A stretch of DNA of 64,000 nucleotides from Thermohalobaculum sp039822785 (GTDB lineage Bacteria > Pseudomonadota > Alphaproteobacteria > Rhodobacterales > Rhodobacteraceae): contig JBCBMO010000006.1 of the NCBI GenBank assembly GCA_039822785.1, positions 248,001-312,000 on the forward strand, given 5' to 3'. The notes under the pieces are model-generated. The model saw only the letters and a program-made list of their open reading frames with translations. It was not told the origin of the DNA and made no database searches. Positions 34,190 to 42,329 of the stretch are shown piece after piece (position 1 is the stretch's first letter; every line of letters begins with the position of its first letter). The translations under genes and the position numbers were made by a program.

Positions 34190-35143
34190 TTTATCCACCT
34201 TCTCCCCCGCGGACCGCTCCTCCACGCCCAGCGCATCGGCGAGGCGTGCCTTGGCAGATCCAGGGCGCAGCGGCTGGGGCTGGTCGTCGGCGGGCGCCCA
34301 ACCGGTGAGAAAGACAATCTCGAAGCGGGCGGTGACCCGGCCGTCGGGTGTGCCCGCGCGGGCGGCATAAAGCTCCGTGGCCCGTTCCAGCACGCGCCGG
34401 CGGGTCGGGACGCGCAGGCGGTCGGCCAGGGCGTTCCCCTCCCCCATGGCGCGCAGGTCATGCATCAGCGCCCAGGCATCGGCGTAGCTGGCCTCGAAGA
34501 CGTCGCTGTCGGCGACCGGCATGGCAAAGCCCGCCCGCTGCAGCAGCGCCCCCATCTGACGAAGCTCGCCCATGGGCGAGACACGGGGGCTGAGGCCGCC
34601 GGTCTCCAGCGCCTCCGCCTCCGCCAGCACCTGGCGCAGGGTAGCCAGCGTCTCCCCGCCCGCTGCCGCGGCGATCATCAGCCCGTCGGGGGCGAGGGCG
34701 AAGCGGAGCTGGACCAGATGCCCCACCGGATCGTTCACCCAGTGCATGAGCCCCGCGGAAAGCGCCAACGCAGCCTCGCCGCGCGCAAACGGCAGCGTCT
34801 CACCGTCCCAGGCCAGCGCCTCGGCCCCCGGCAGGGCGGCCGAGGCCGCGGCGAGCATCGCGCGGGAGGGATCCGTCATCGCCACCGCCTCCCCTGTCGC
34901 CAGCCCCTCGGGCAGGGCCGCCGCCATCGCCCCGCCGCCGGTGCCGGCGAGGATCGCGCTTGGGAAGGTCCGCTGCACCTCCGACAGCCGCTCCGCGATC
35001 CGCTCGGCGACCTCCCGCATCAGGAAATCACCGCCCCCCGCCCAGTCGCCGCTCAGCATCGCCCGGTCGCGGCGCCGCGCCAGCAACTCGAGATCGAAGA
35101 GGCCCTGCTGCCCCGCGGATTGCGCTTTGTCGCTCGGCGTCAT
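34184..35143 (-). CDS. BioC/NDUFAF5-like SAM-dependent methyltransferase
   Basis: A 319-residue protein: DLELLARRRDRAM at the N-terminus, a degenerate SAM motif I (ILAGTGGGAMAAAL), LSAGLMHWVNDPVGHLVQLRFALAPDGL and a helical C-terminal part. This matches the alphaproteobacterial proteins related to BioC and mitochondrial NDUFAF5 (an arginine hydroxylase of complex I assembly). The ATG at 35143 is 28 bp from the divergent comF-type gene. Confidence 0.8.
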   Translation of the reverse strand: MTPSDKAQSAGQQGLFDLELLARRRDRAMLSGDWAGGGDFLMREVAERIAERLSEVQRTFPSAILAGTGGGAMAAALPEGLATGEAVAMTDPSRAMLAAASAALPGAEALAWDGETLPFARGEAALALSAGLMHWVNDPVGHLVQLRFALAPDGLMIAAAAGGETLATLRQVLAEAEALETGGLSPRVSPMGELRQMGALLQRAGFAMPVADSDVFEASYADAWALMHDLRAMGEGNALADRLRVPTRRRVLERATELYAARAGTPDGRVTARFEIVFLTGWAPADDQPQPLRPGSAKARLADALGVEERSAGEKVDKT

Positions 35144-35171
35144 GGCGGGAAGACTAGACTGCCGACCCATC

Positions 35172-36014
35172 ATGCCCACCCTTCAACCACCGCTGCTGTC
35201 CCGCGCACTCTCCAGCATGCTGTCGCGCACGCTGTCCAAGGTCGCCGACGTGATGGCCCCGCCGGTCTGCCCCGCCTGCGGCGCGGAGACGGAGGCACGG
35301 CAGCTCTGCGGCTCCTGCTTTGCCGAGGCGCGCTTTATCGCCGGGCCGATCTGCGGCGGCTGCGGCCGGCCCGAACCGCGGCTGTCCCTGCCCGACCCGG
35401 ACTTTCGCTGCTCCGCCTGCCTCCGCGCGCCCCATGCCTTTACCGAGGCACGGGCAGCGGCGGTCTATGGCGGCACGGTCCGGCGCATGATCCTCAGCCT
35501 GAAGCACGCCGACCGCCAGGAGCTTGCGCCACTCATGGCCCGCTGGCTCGCCGCCGCCGCAGGCCCGCTGCTGGAGGAGACGGAGATCATCGTCCCCGTC
35601 CCGCTGCACTGGCGCAGGCGGCTGAAGCGCGGGACCAACCAAGCCGCCGAGATTGCCCGGCCGCTCGCCGCCCCGGGCCGCGCCTTCCGCCCCGATCTGC
35701 TCCGCCGGGTGCGCGCCACACCCAGCCAGGGCGGCCTTGACCGGGGGCAGCGGCTTGCCAACCTGCACGGCGCCATCCAACCCGCTCGCTACGCAGCTCG
35801 CGTGCTCTCCGGGCGCCGGGTGCTGGTGGTCGATGACGTCATGACCACGGGTGCCACCCTGGACACGTCGGCTCGCGCACTGATTGCAGCAGGCGCCTCG
35901 CGGGTTGACGCGCTCGTGATTGCAGTGGTGCAACAGACCGACGACGCCCATATGCCCGCCTCAACCCATAGCGGGCAGGAGCCTTTTCCCGGCGGCCCGC
36001 AAACGGAGGATTGA
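35172..36014 (+). CDS. ComF family phosphoribosyltransferase-like protein
   Basis: A 280-residue protein. N-terminal zinc-finger pairs (CPACGAE, CGSC, CGGCGRPEP, CSAC) precede a PRTase domain with the PRPP loop VLVVDDVMTTGAT. This is the ComF/GntX family, linked to DNA uptake in competent bacteria. Several in-frame ATGs exist near the start; 35172 is taken as first. It is 4 bp from grxC. Confidence 0.88.
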   Translation: MPTLQPPLLSRALSSMLSRTLSKVADVMAPPVCPACGAETEARQLCGSCFAEARFIAGPICGGCGRPEPRLSLPDPDFRCSACLRAPHAFTEARAAAVYGGTVRRMILSLKHADRQELAPLMARWLAAAAGPLLEETEIIVPVPLHWRRRLKRGTNQAAEIARPLAAPGRAFRPDLLRRVRATPSQGGLDRGQRLANLHGAIQPARYAARVLSGRRVLVVDDVMTTGATLDTSARALIAAGASRVDALVIAVVQQTDDAHMPASTHSGQEPFPGGPQTED

Positions 36015-36018
36015 GCCA

Positions 36019-36282
36019 ATGGCCAAGGTCGAGATGTACACCACGCCGATCTGCCCCTACTGCCGGGCCGCCAAGAACCTGCTGAAGAGCAAGGGCGTCG
36101 CCTATACCGAGATCGACGTGATGATGAACAGCGCGAAGAAGCAGGAGATGATGGAACGCTCCGGTCGCCGCACCGTCCCGCAGATCTGGATCGGGGAGAC
36201 CCATGTGGGCGGCTGCGACGAGCTCTACGCACTCGAGCAGGCGGGCAAGCTCGATCCGATGCTGAAGGACGCGGCCGCGTGA
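36019..36282 (+). CDS. grxC: Glutaredoxin 3
   Basis: An 87-residue dithiol glutaredoxin with the CPYC active site at Cys12/Cys15, then RTVPQIWIGETHVGGCDEL containing the cis-Pro TVP and the GG-C/D glutathione-binding motif. It reduces disulfides with glutathione in the cytosol. It is followed 26 bp later by an amidase of the glutathione-repair type. Confidence 0.96.
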   Translation: MAKVEMYTTPICPYCRAAKNLLKSKGVAYTEIDVMMNSAKKQEMMERSGRRTVPQIWIGETHVGGCDELYALEQAGKLDPMLKDAAA

Positions 36283-36308
36283 GGGCTTGGGGCGGCTAGG
36301 GGCGGCCG

Positions 36309-37145
36309 ATGCGCTACCGCGCCGCCCTCGTCCAGCTCAACTGCAGCGATGACCCCGCCGCTAACCTGCCCCTGACCGAGGCGCTGGTGCGCGAGGCGGC
36401 AGCCGGCGGTGCCGCCATGGTGCTGACCCCGGAGGTGACGAACATCGTCTCCGCCAGCCGCACGCAGCAGCGGGCCGTGCTGTGCGAGGAGGAGGCCGAT
36501 CCCACCCTCGCCCGTCTGCGCGCCGTCGCGGCAGAGGTCGGGATCTGGCTCTCCATCGGCTCCCTCGCGCTGCAGTCCGGGGCGGACGAGCGCTTCGTGA
36601 ACCGCCAGTTCCTGATCGCCCCCGACGGCGCCATCGCCGCACGCTACGACAAGATCCACATGTTCGACGTGACCCTCGGTGGGGAGGAAAGCTACCGCGA
36701 GAGCGCGGGCTACCGCCCCGGCGAGCGGGCCGTGGTCGCCGACACCCCGCTCGGCCGGCTCGGTCTCACGATATGCTACGACATGCGCTTCCCGGCGCTC
36801 TATGGCGCGGTGGCGCGGGCGGGGGCCGAGGTCATCACCGTCCCCTCCGCCTTCACCGTGCCCACGGGTCGCGCGCATTGGGCGGTACTGCTGCGTGCGA
36901 GGGCGATCGAGACGGGCTGCTTCGTCCTCGCCGCCGCTCAGGTGGGCACCCATGCCGCCACCCGAGGCCGCGTGCGCCAGACCTGGGGCCACTCCCTCGC
37001 CGTCGCCCCCTGGGGCGAGATCATCGCCGAGGCCGACGGCGAGCGCCCGGGCGTCACCTTCGCCGAGATCGACCTCGCCCAGGTCACCGAGGCCCGCACC
37101 CGCATCCCCAGCCTCACCAACACCCGCCCTTTCACCACCTCCTAA
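36309..37145 (+). CDS. Carbon-nitrogen hydrolase (Nit1-like, deaminated glutathione amidase)
   Basis: A 278-residue nitrilase-superfamily amidase. The catalytic triad is visible: Glu42 (LTPEVTN), Lys115 (YDKIHMFDV) and Cys156 (LTICYDMRFP). The KIHMFDV segment and Nit-type length point to deaminated glutathione amidase, which removes damaged glutathione. Proximity to grxC supports this. The related omega-amidase cannot be excluded. Confidence 0.87.
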   Translation: MRYRAALVQLNCSDDPAANLPLTEALVREAAAGGAAMVLTPEVTNIVSASRTQQRAVLCEEEADPTLARLRAVAAEVGIWLSIGSLALQSGADERFVNRQFLIAPDGAIAARYDKIHMFDVTLGGEESYRESAGYRPGERAVVADTPLGRLGLTICYDMRFPALYGAVARAGAEVITVPSAFTVPTGRAHWAVLLRARAIETGCFVLAAAQVGTHAATRGRVRQTWGHSLAVAPWGEIIAEADGERPGVTFAEIDLAQVTEARTRIPSLTNTRPFTTS

Positions 37146-37218
37146 AGGGCCCGCCAGGAGACTGCTTTGCGGACAAACGGATGTCTAATTAACTCGCCCT
37201 AATATCTGGATCTTTCAT

Positions 37219-38187
37219 CTATTCACGTACCATTCCAAACCGCTTTCGATACTCTGATGCAGAAATTCCTGAGAGTTTCTGAAAGGTTTTACTGAAAGCC
37301 GACGGATCCTTGTAGCCCACCTCCCAAGAAACCTGATCCAACGGACGATCTGTTAACTCGAGAATACTGCGGGCTTTTGCGATACGCGCTTGTTGGACGT
37401 ACAGATTTGGGTTTAGCGTCGTGGCCTTTGCGAACCGACGCATGAATGTCCGCAACCCCAGACCAGCAATTTCTGAAAGATCATCCAATTTCAGTGCCAG
37501 TCTTAGATTGGCGTGAATATGGTGCTGAACCCGCAATATGGCTGCGTCCCCGTGGTCGAAATTCGGAATGAACTCAGTGTAGGGCAATTGCGTGGCGCGT
37601 GGGGGCTGGATCACCAGAAACCGAGCTGTTGAGAGCATCGTGCTGCGTCCAAAGAAACGTTCGACCAGGGTCAGGCCCAGATCTGTCCAGGCAAGAATGC
37701 CGCCGGCGGAGATGATATCGCCATCGTCCAGAATCAGATTGCGGTCGGCGACGTCGATGTCCCCATGACGCTCCGCCAACTCTTTGGCAAAGGCCCAATG
37801 CGTCGTCACGCGGCGCCCCTGCAACAAACCGCTTTCGGCCAGCACAAAGGCACCAGCGCACACCGAGCAGACGCGACTGCCGTTTTGATGTTGGCCGTTC
37901 AGCCATGCGGCTTCCAGTGGCATGGCTTGCATCCGCTCCGGCATCACGATGCTCGGCGGCGTGATGACATAGTCGAGTTTGTGGGCCGTGCCGGGGTGAG
38001 TATCCCAGATACAGGTCGGCTCCCCGTCGTCCTGACGTTGCCAATGCGTGACGCGGACGGCTTGGATGCCGCCCTCGGCCCACTCCCCTGCGATCCGAAA
38101 CAAGTCGGTCAAGCCGTAGACAGCCGAAAGCTGGCACTCGGGATAGATCAAAAGGCCGATTTCAGCGACCCAGACGTCTTTTGTCAC
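37219..38187 (-). CDS. GlxA family regulator (DJ-1/PfpI domain plus AraC HTH)
   Basis: A 322-residue regulator. The N-terminal two thirds is an amidotransferase-like DJ-1/PfpI domain with the nucleophile elbow RVCSVCAGAFVLAESG; the C-terminal part has AraC helix-turn-helices (LSEIAGLGLRTFMRRFAKAT, VSWEVGYKDPSAFSKTFQKL). I prefer GTG at 38187, behind GGAG with 7-nt spacing, over ATG at 38217, which lies inside a palindrome. It is divergent from a hydrolase gene. Confidence 0.88.
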   Translation of the reverse strand: MTKDVWVAEIGLLIYPECQLSAVYGLTDLFRIAGEWAEGGIQAVRVTHWQRQDDGEPTCIWDTHPGTAHKLDYVITPPSIVMPERMQAMPLEAAWLNGQHQNGSRVCSVCAGAFVLAESGLLQGRRVTTHWAFAKELAERHGDIDVADRNLILDDGDIISAGGILAWTDLGLTLVERFFGRSTMLSTARFLVIQPPRATQLPYTEFIPNFDHGDAAILRVQHHIHANLRLALKLDDLSEIAGLGLRTFMRRFAKATTLNPNLYVQQARIAKARSILELTDRPLDQVSWEVGYKDPSAFSKTFQKLSGISASEYRKRFGMVRE

Positions 38188-38199
38188 TTTTGAACTCCA

Positions 38200-38219
38200 G
38201 ATTGTCATATCTGACAATC
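38200..38219. promoter_or_regulatory. Palindromic operator candidate upstream of GlxA-type regulator
   Basis: GATTGTCA (38200-38207) and TGACAATC (38212-38219) form a perfect 8-bp inverted repeat with a 4-nt centre (TATC). It sits in the divergent space between the regulator and the Tat-exported hydrolase, suggesting autoregulation or control of both genes. Confidence 0.55.
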
Positions 38220-38274
38220 GCAGGAGCCGATGCGACTTGCAATATTCCCGTCATCGACATCGGAAGAAAGACCA

Positions 38275-39234
38275 ATGGACACCAAACCAACCATGCCAAC
38301 GCGCCGGGACGTCTTGAAGGCCGGTAGCGCGACCGCGTTGCTCTTAGCAATGCCAGCCGCACTGGCGGCGCAAGAACTCACAGACGAAAATGGAGACGTA
38401 ACCATGTCAACGATCGAAGTACGCGATGGGACAAAGATCTTTTACAAGGACTGGGGCCCACGGGACGCACAGCCCATTGTATTTCACCACGGCTGGCCGC
38501 TGAGCGGCGACGACTGGGACAACCAGATGTTGTTCTTCCTTGCCGCAGGATACCGGGTGATTGCCCATGACCGGCGCGGGCATGGACGGTCTGACCAGAC
38601 CGATCTTGGTCACGATATGGCGACCTATTCGAACGACGTGGTTGACCTTGCCGCCGCGCTGGACCTGAAAAACGCGATCCACATCGGCCACTCGACAGGG
38701 GGCGGCGAAGTTGCCGCTTATGTCGCCAAGGCAGAACAGGGCCGCGTTGCAAAAGCGGCCCTTCTGGGTGCCATCCCGCCGCTGATGCTGGCGACCGACA
38801 CCAATCCCGACGGGGTCCCGTTGGAGGTGTTTGATGGCTTGCGTGCGGCGCTTGCCGCCAACCGCGCCCAGTTCTTTATCGATGTGCCGTCCGGGCCGTT
38901 CTACGGCTTCAACCGTGAGGGGGCCGAAGTCAGCCAAGGCTTGATCAACAACTGGTGGCGTCAGGGCATGATGGGAAGCGCCTCGGCACATTATCAGTGC
39001 ATCGCTGTTTTCTCCGAAACGGATCAAACCGAAGACCTAAAGGCGATGACTGTGCCTACGCTCGTCATGCATGGCGACGACGATCAGGTTGTGCCAATCG
39101 GGAACTCGGCCGAGAAAGCGGTCAAGCTCCTGCCCAACGGCGAACTGAAGGTCTATCCAGGTTTGTCACACGGCTTTTTTGCCACCCATCCTGACCTCGT
39201 GAACGCCGATCTTCTGGACTTTGTGAAGCGCTAG
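38275..39234 (+). CDS. Tat-exported alpha/beta hydrolase, non-heme chloroperoxidase-like
   Basis: A 319-residue hydrolase. The N-terminus TRRDVLKAGSATALLLAMPAAL is a twin-arginine signal; the mature domain starts like a cytosolic chloroperoxidase (MSTIEVRDGTKIFYKDWG). Triad: Ser in GHSTGGGE, Asp in MHGDDDQVVP, His in GLSHGFFATH. HHGWPLSGDDWDNQM and HDRRGHGRS are family hallmarks. The ATG at 38275 has GGAAGAAAG. Codon use is less GC-rich than upstream genes. Confidence 0.87.
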   Translation: MDTKPTMPTRRDVLKAGSATALLLAMPAALAAQELTDENGDVTMSTIEVRDGTKIFYKDWGPRDAQPIVFHHGWPLSGDDWDNQMLFFLAAGYRVIAHDRRGHGRSDQTDLGHDMATYSNDVVDLAAALDLKNAIHIGHSTGGGEVAAYVAKAEQGRVAKAALLGAIPPLMLATDTNPDGVPLEVFDGLRAALAANRAQFFIDVPSGPFYGFNREGAEVSQGLINNWWRQGMMGSASAHYQCIAVFSETDQTEDLKAMTVPTLVMHGDDDQVVPIGNSAEKAVKLLPNGELKVYPGLSHGFFATHPDLVNADLLDFVKR

Positions 39235-40028
39235 GTTGGGCATAAACTGAAGGGCATAGCGGGCTCGCACACAGCGGGCCTGCTATCGCAATTCGGTCAT
39301 TCATCACAATCACAGCATTTGTGCATTTGGGCTCCCAGCCGACCTTCTCTGCCGCGCGAGAGAGGCGGGCGATGTGATGCCCGCTAGCGTCAGTCGCGGC
39401 CCCTCGCTGCCGTTCATCGGGAAGCTCGATGCTGCAGTCGCATTCCTGGTTCCTGCCATGCGCAGCGTCCGCTCACAGGCCTGGGCACTAAAGGCGGGAC
39501 CGCCGGGCGCTCTGCGGGACCGCGCGCCAGTTCGCTGCACGGAGAACGAAGGTCGGTTTTGCTGAGAACTTGAACGGGAACGTTCCGCAAAAAGGCTGTG
39601 CCCAGTCAAAGCCGCTATCGTGTTGCGCACCTTGTTGCGATCTGCTCGTTTGCGGGCTTCGTTTTGCGCCTGCTGGTACCGAGCTCTACGCGCTCTGGGC
39701 CCAAGCGTTCGGGGGCGACGCGGTCGATCTGGGAGCGTCGTTGTTCTCGTTGGGTGACGCAGAGCGCGCCGTTGGCACACTGTTCGCGGATCTGCGCCGG
39801 TTCGATCTGATAGACATGATCACCTGCACCGATCCCGAGGACGCCGTCGCGTTCGGCTGATTGCCAGTTCGGTCGCGCTGAGACGTGTCGTAGGAGGAGA
39901 CGCGACACAAGGTTCGGTCAGTGGGTGCCGCAGCGCTCGCTGCGACGAGGCAGCGTCGGACAGAAGCTTCCCATGAACCCACATGTCGTTTGCGGACACT
40001 AACGCAGTGGGGCAGGAGATTTGTACAG
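39235..40028. other. About 790 bp without a supportable gene
   Basis: Short frames exist on both strands here (for example 39310-39780 minus and 39570-39860 plus), but their products are rich in Arg, Ser and Cys or lack any recognisable pattern, and none has a good ribosome-binding site. It may hold gene remnants within the accessory segment. Confidence 0.5.
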
Positions 40029-40922
40029 ATGACCACGTCAAAACGAGCTTCGTCAGAGGTGACGCAGGAGGGATGTCCTGACGGCGAACGCTTCGACCTG
40101 CCTGCAGATGAAAGAAGCGAAGCGCTCGCGCGTCGCCTCTACGCCCTGGACTTCTCGTGGGATATCCAGACTGCGCTGCAATTCGCGCTGTTCCGCACCT
40201 ACGCGGTCCCATCGATCTCAGGGGTGCTCGCAAGAACCGGCGAGTTCAGTACGAGACCGCGCAAGCGGTACGACGATACCGAGTTGATCCTGGCTGAGGC
40301 GATGGAACACGGACAGGGGAGCGCACGCGGACGACAGGCGATCGAAAGAATGAACGCGATGCATGCGCGCTTCCGCATCCAGAACGATGACATGCTCTAT
40401 GTGCTGTCGACTTTTGTGTGTGAGCCTGTGCGCTGGCTGGAGCGTTTTGGGCGGAGGCCGATGACCGATCCGGAGCGGCAAGCGTGGTTCGAATACTATC
40501 GTTCCCTGGGTTTGCGCATGGGAATTCACGACATTCCCGAAAGCCTCGACGAGATGATGCAGTGGAATGTCGACTACGAGGCGGTGAGTTTCAGCTTCGC
40601 CGAGTCCAATCGCCAGATCGCGGAGATCACCCGAGACCTACTCCTCAGCATGTACCTGCCGAAGTGGCTGGTCGTCGCGGGCCGGCCGGCCGTCCATGCG
40701 TTTCTCGATGACCGGCTCCGCCTCAGCATGGGCCTTCCCGCCGCCCCAACGTGGCTTCAGCGCATCGTGATGGTCGGGCTGCGCGCCCGTTCTCACGTGT
40801 TGAGAATGCTCCCTCTTCGACGAAAGCCGCGTTTGCTTACGTCTCTGCCACGGCCAACCTACCCCCAGGGCTACCGGATCGGAGAGCTTGGTACCTTTGG
40901 GAATGGATCGGCACGCCCGTAG
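40029..40922 (+). CDS. DUF2236 / MpaB-type oxygenase-family protein
   Basis: A 297-residue protein resembling the DUF2236 family (MpaB, mycophenolic-acid oxygenase, and latex-clearing protein relatives). Segments: YAVPSISGVLARTGEF, RKRYDDTELILAEAMEHG, IERMNAMHARFRI, NDDMLYVLSTFVCEPVRW and the LPKWLVVAGRPAVHAFLDD region. Members bind heme in Lcp; here ligand residues cannot be confirmed by eye. The ATG at 40029 follows GGAG by about 10 nt. Lower GC than surroundings. Confidence 0.75.
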   Translation: MTTSKRASSEVTQEGCPDGERFDLPADERSEALARRLYALDFSWDIQTALQFALFRTYAVPSISGVLARTGEFSTRPRKRYDDTELILAEAMEHGQGSARGRQAIERMNAMHARFRIQNDDMLYVLSTFVCEPVRWLERFGRRPMTDPERQAWFEYYRSLGLRMGIHDIPESLDEMMQWNVDYEAVSFSFAESNRQIAEITRDLLLSMYLPKWLVVAGRPAVHAFLDDRLRLSMGLPAAPTWLQRIVMVGLRARSHVLRMLPLRRKPRLLTSLPRPTYPQGYRIGELGTFGNGSARP

Positions 40923-42090
40923 CCAAGAGCTTCCCGTAGATAGCGACTTGGCCAACTACCTCCCCTCTCGAATAGATCCGGTGTCGATCATGGCAGAAGA
41001 AAGCGCCAGTCACGTCCCGCTCGGCGCTGTTGCAGATGCAACCGCACAGCTGCCGCTGCACCTGCTTGACGGCGCCTGTATCGCCCTTCACCGCGAAGTG
41101 CATAGTTCACTGAAAGATAAAGACACATGGTTTTGGCAGTTCCCGTGTCGAACAGAAGAGGCTGCGTGGGAGCGTCATCGAGCACTGCCTGGACCAGTCG
41201 CCATAGGCGAGGCAGTTAATGTCTATTTGGGGCTACCGTGGGCGACTTGGATTGATTGCCAGTACAGTTGTCGCGAGGATATCGCCATCGTAAATGAGCG
41301 AGTTACCAAGCTCCGCGCATGGACCGCAGAGCGAGGACTATCGTTTCGGTTACACACGGTATGCCAGCACATCTACTGGCGAGCGATGTTGCCGGCCTTT
41401 CGTCTGCTCGGCGTTACGGATCTTTGGTTGTCCCACGCGCCACCCGAGAGACACTTGGATAGGAGACTGCAGATTTGGTCATGGCCCCTATATGCTGTTA
41501 ACGTTGAAGATCCTGCACGCCGAGAGGGATTGACTTTTGCTCGACGGCCGGATGAGAGAACGAAATTCGCCTCCTTCCGTGGTGCTTGGATGCCGCACTA
41601 CCTCTCTTCGGTGCGTTTGAGGCTTGCTGAATACTTCGGACGCCGAGCCCGAGCGGACGACGCCTGGATTGTGGAAATGACCAGCAAGTGGCACTTTGAG
41701 GACATCGTATACCGCCACCAAGTCGCCGGGAGAGCTCTGGCCGATATTGATACTAAGAGGGCGGAGACGGCGCGTTACAATGAACTGATATCGGACTCAG
41801 TATTTTCGCTCTGCCCTAGTGGGGCGGGACCGAATACTTTGCGTCTCTGGGAGTCGCTGGCTGTCGGTTGTATACCAGTGGTTCTGAGCGATAGTTTCCG
41901 ACCGCCCCAATTCGTTGAAAGGGCTGGAGAGTATAGCCCGACATGGCAGGAGGCCGTCCTCACGCATCCGGAGGATGCGTTGGCTACGCTGGAGGAGCGT
42001 CTGAGAGCCCTTACGCCTGAGGAGCGTAGACGCATGCATCTTGCGGCCATACGCCTATACGCCGCTGCGCGCGGCATGCGGTGTTTCTGA
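40903..42090 (+). CDS. Exostosin-like glycosyltransferase
   Basis: A 395-residue protein whose C-terminal half matches the exostosin/GT47 pattern: YNELISDSVFSLCPSGAGPN followed by TLRLWESLAVGCIPVVLSD. N-terminal part (about 130 residues) is unassigned. The start is uncertain: ATG at 40903 overlaps the previous gene by 20 bp; TTG at 40888 and ATG at 40990 are alternatives, none with a clear Shine-Dalgarno. It is among the lowest-GC genes in the window and has no partner glycan genes nearby. Confidence 0.75.
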   Translation: MDRHARSQELPVDSDLANYLPSRIDPVSIMAEESASHVPLGAVADATAQLPLHLLDGACIALHREVHSSLKDKDTWFWQFPCRTEEAAWERHRALPGPVAIGEAVNVYLGLPWATWIDCQYSCREDIAIVNERVTKLRAWTAERGLSFRLHTVCQHIYWRAMLPAFRLLGVTDLWLSHAPPERHLDRRLQIWSWPLYAVNVEDPARREGLTFARRPDERTKFASFRGAWMPHYLSSVRLRLAEYFGRRARADDAWIVEMTSKWHFEDIVYRHQVAGRALADIDTKRAETARYNELISDSVFSLCPSGAGPNTLRLWESLAVGCIPVVLSDSFRPPQFVERAGEYSPTWQEAVLTHPEDALATLEERLRALTPEERRRMHLAAIRLYAAARGMRCF

Positions 42091-42329
42091 CCATCATAGG
42101 CGAGATGCGGCGGCAAGATCCTGAACCGAAACGGACACGGTTTGCATGGGTGAAAGTGTGGTGCGCCCCACAGGCCCAGGTGCGATGAACTAGGCACAGA
42201 TTGCAGAGACCAGCCGCAAACACAGTGCTTCGTCTCTGCAGTCAGTGGCCCAAGCCGCCGTTCACCGCGGCGCCCCGCATGTCTCGATTGGGCTCCACGC
42301 GAACCTTCGCTGCGTTCTCGCTATCGGTG

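Noticed and set aside
39310..39780. A 156-codon minus-strand frame in the gene-free accessory DNA
   Set aside because: Arg/Ser/Thr-rich, no hydrophobic core or motif, and no ribosome-binding site.
39570..39860. A 96-codon plus-strand frame in the same stretch
   Set aside because: The Cys-rich start and lack of any recognisable pattern or ribosome site do not support a gene.
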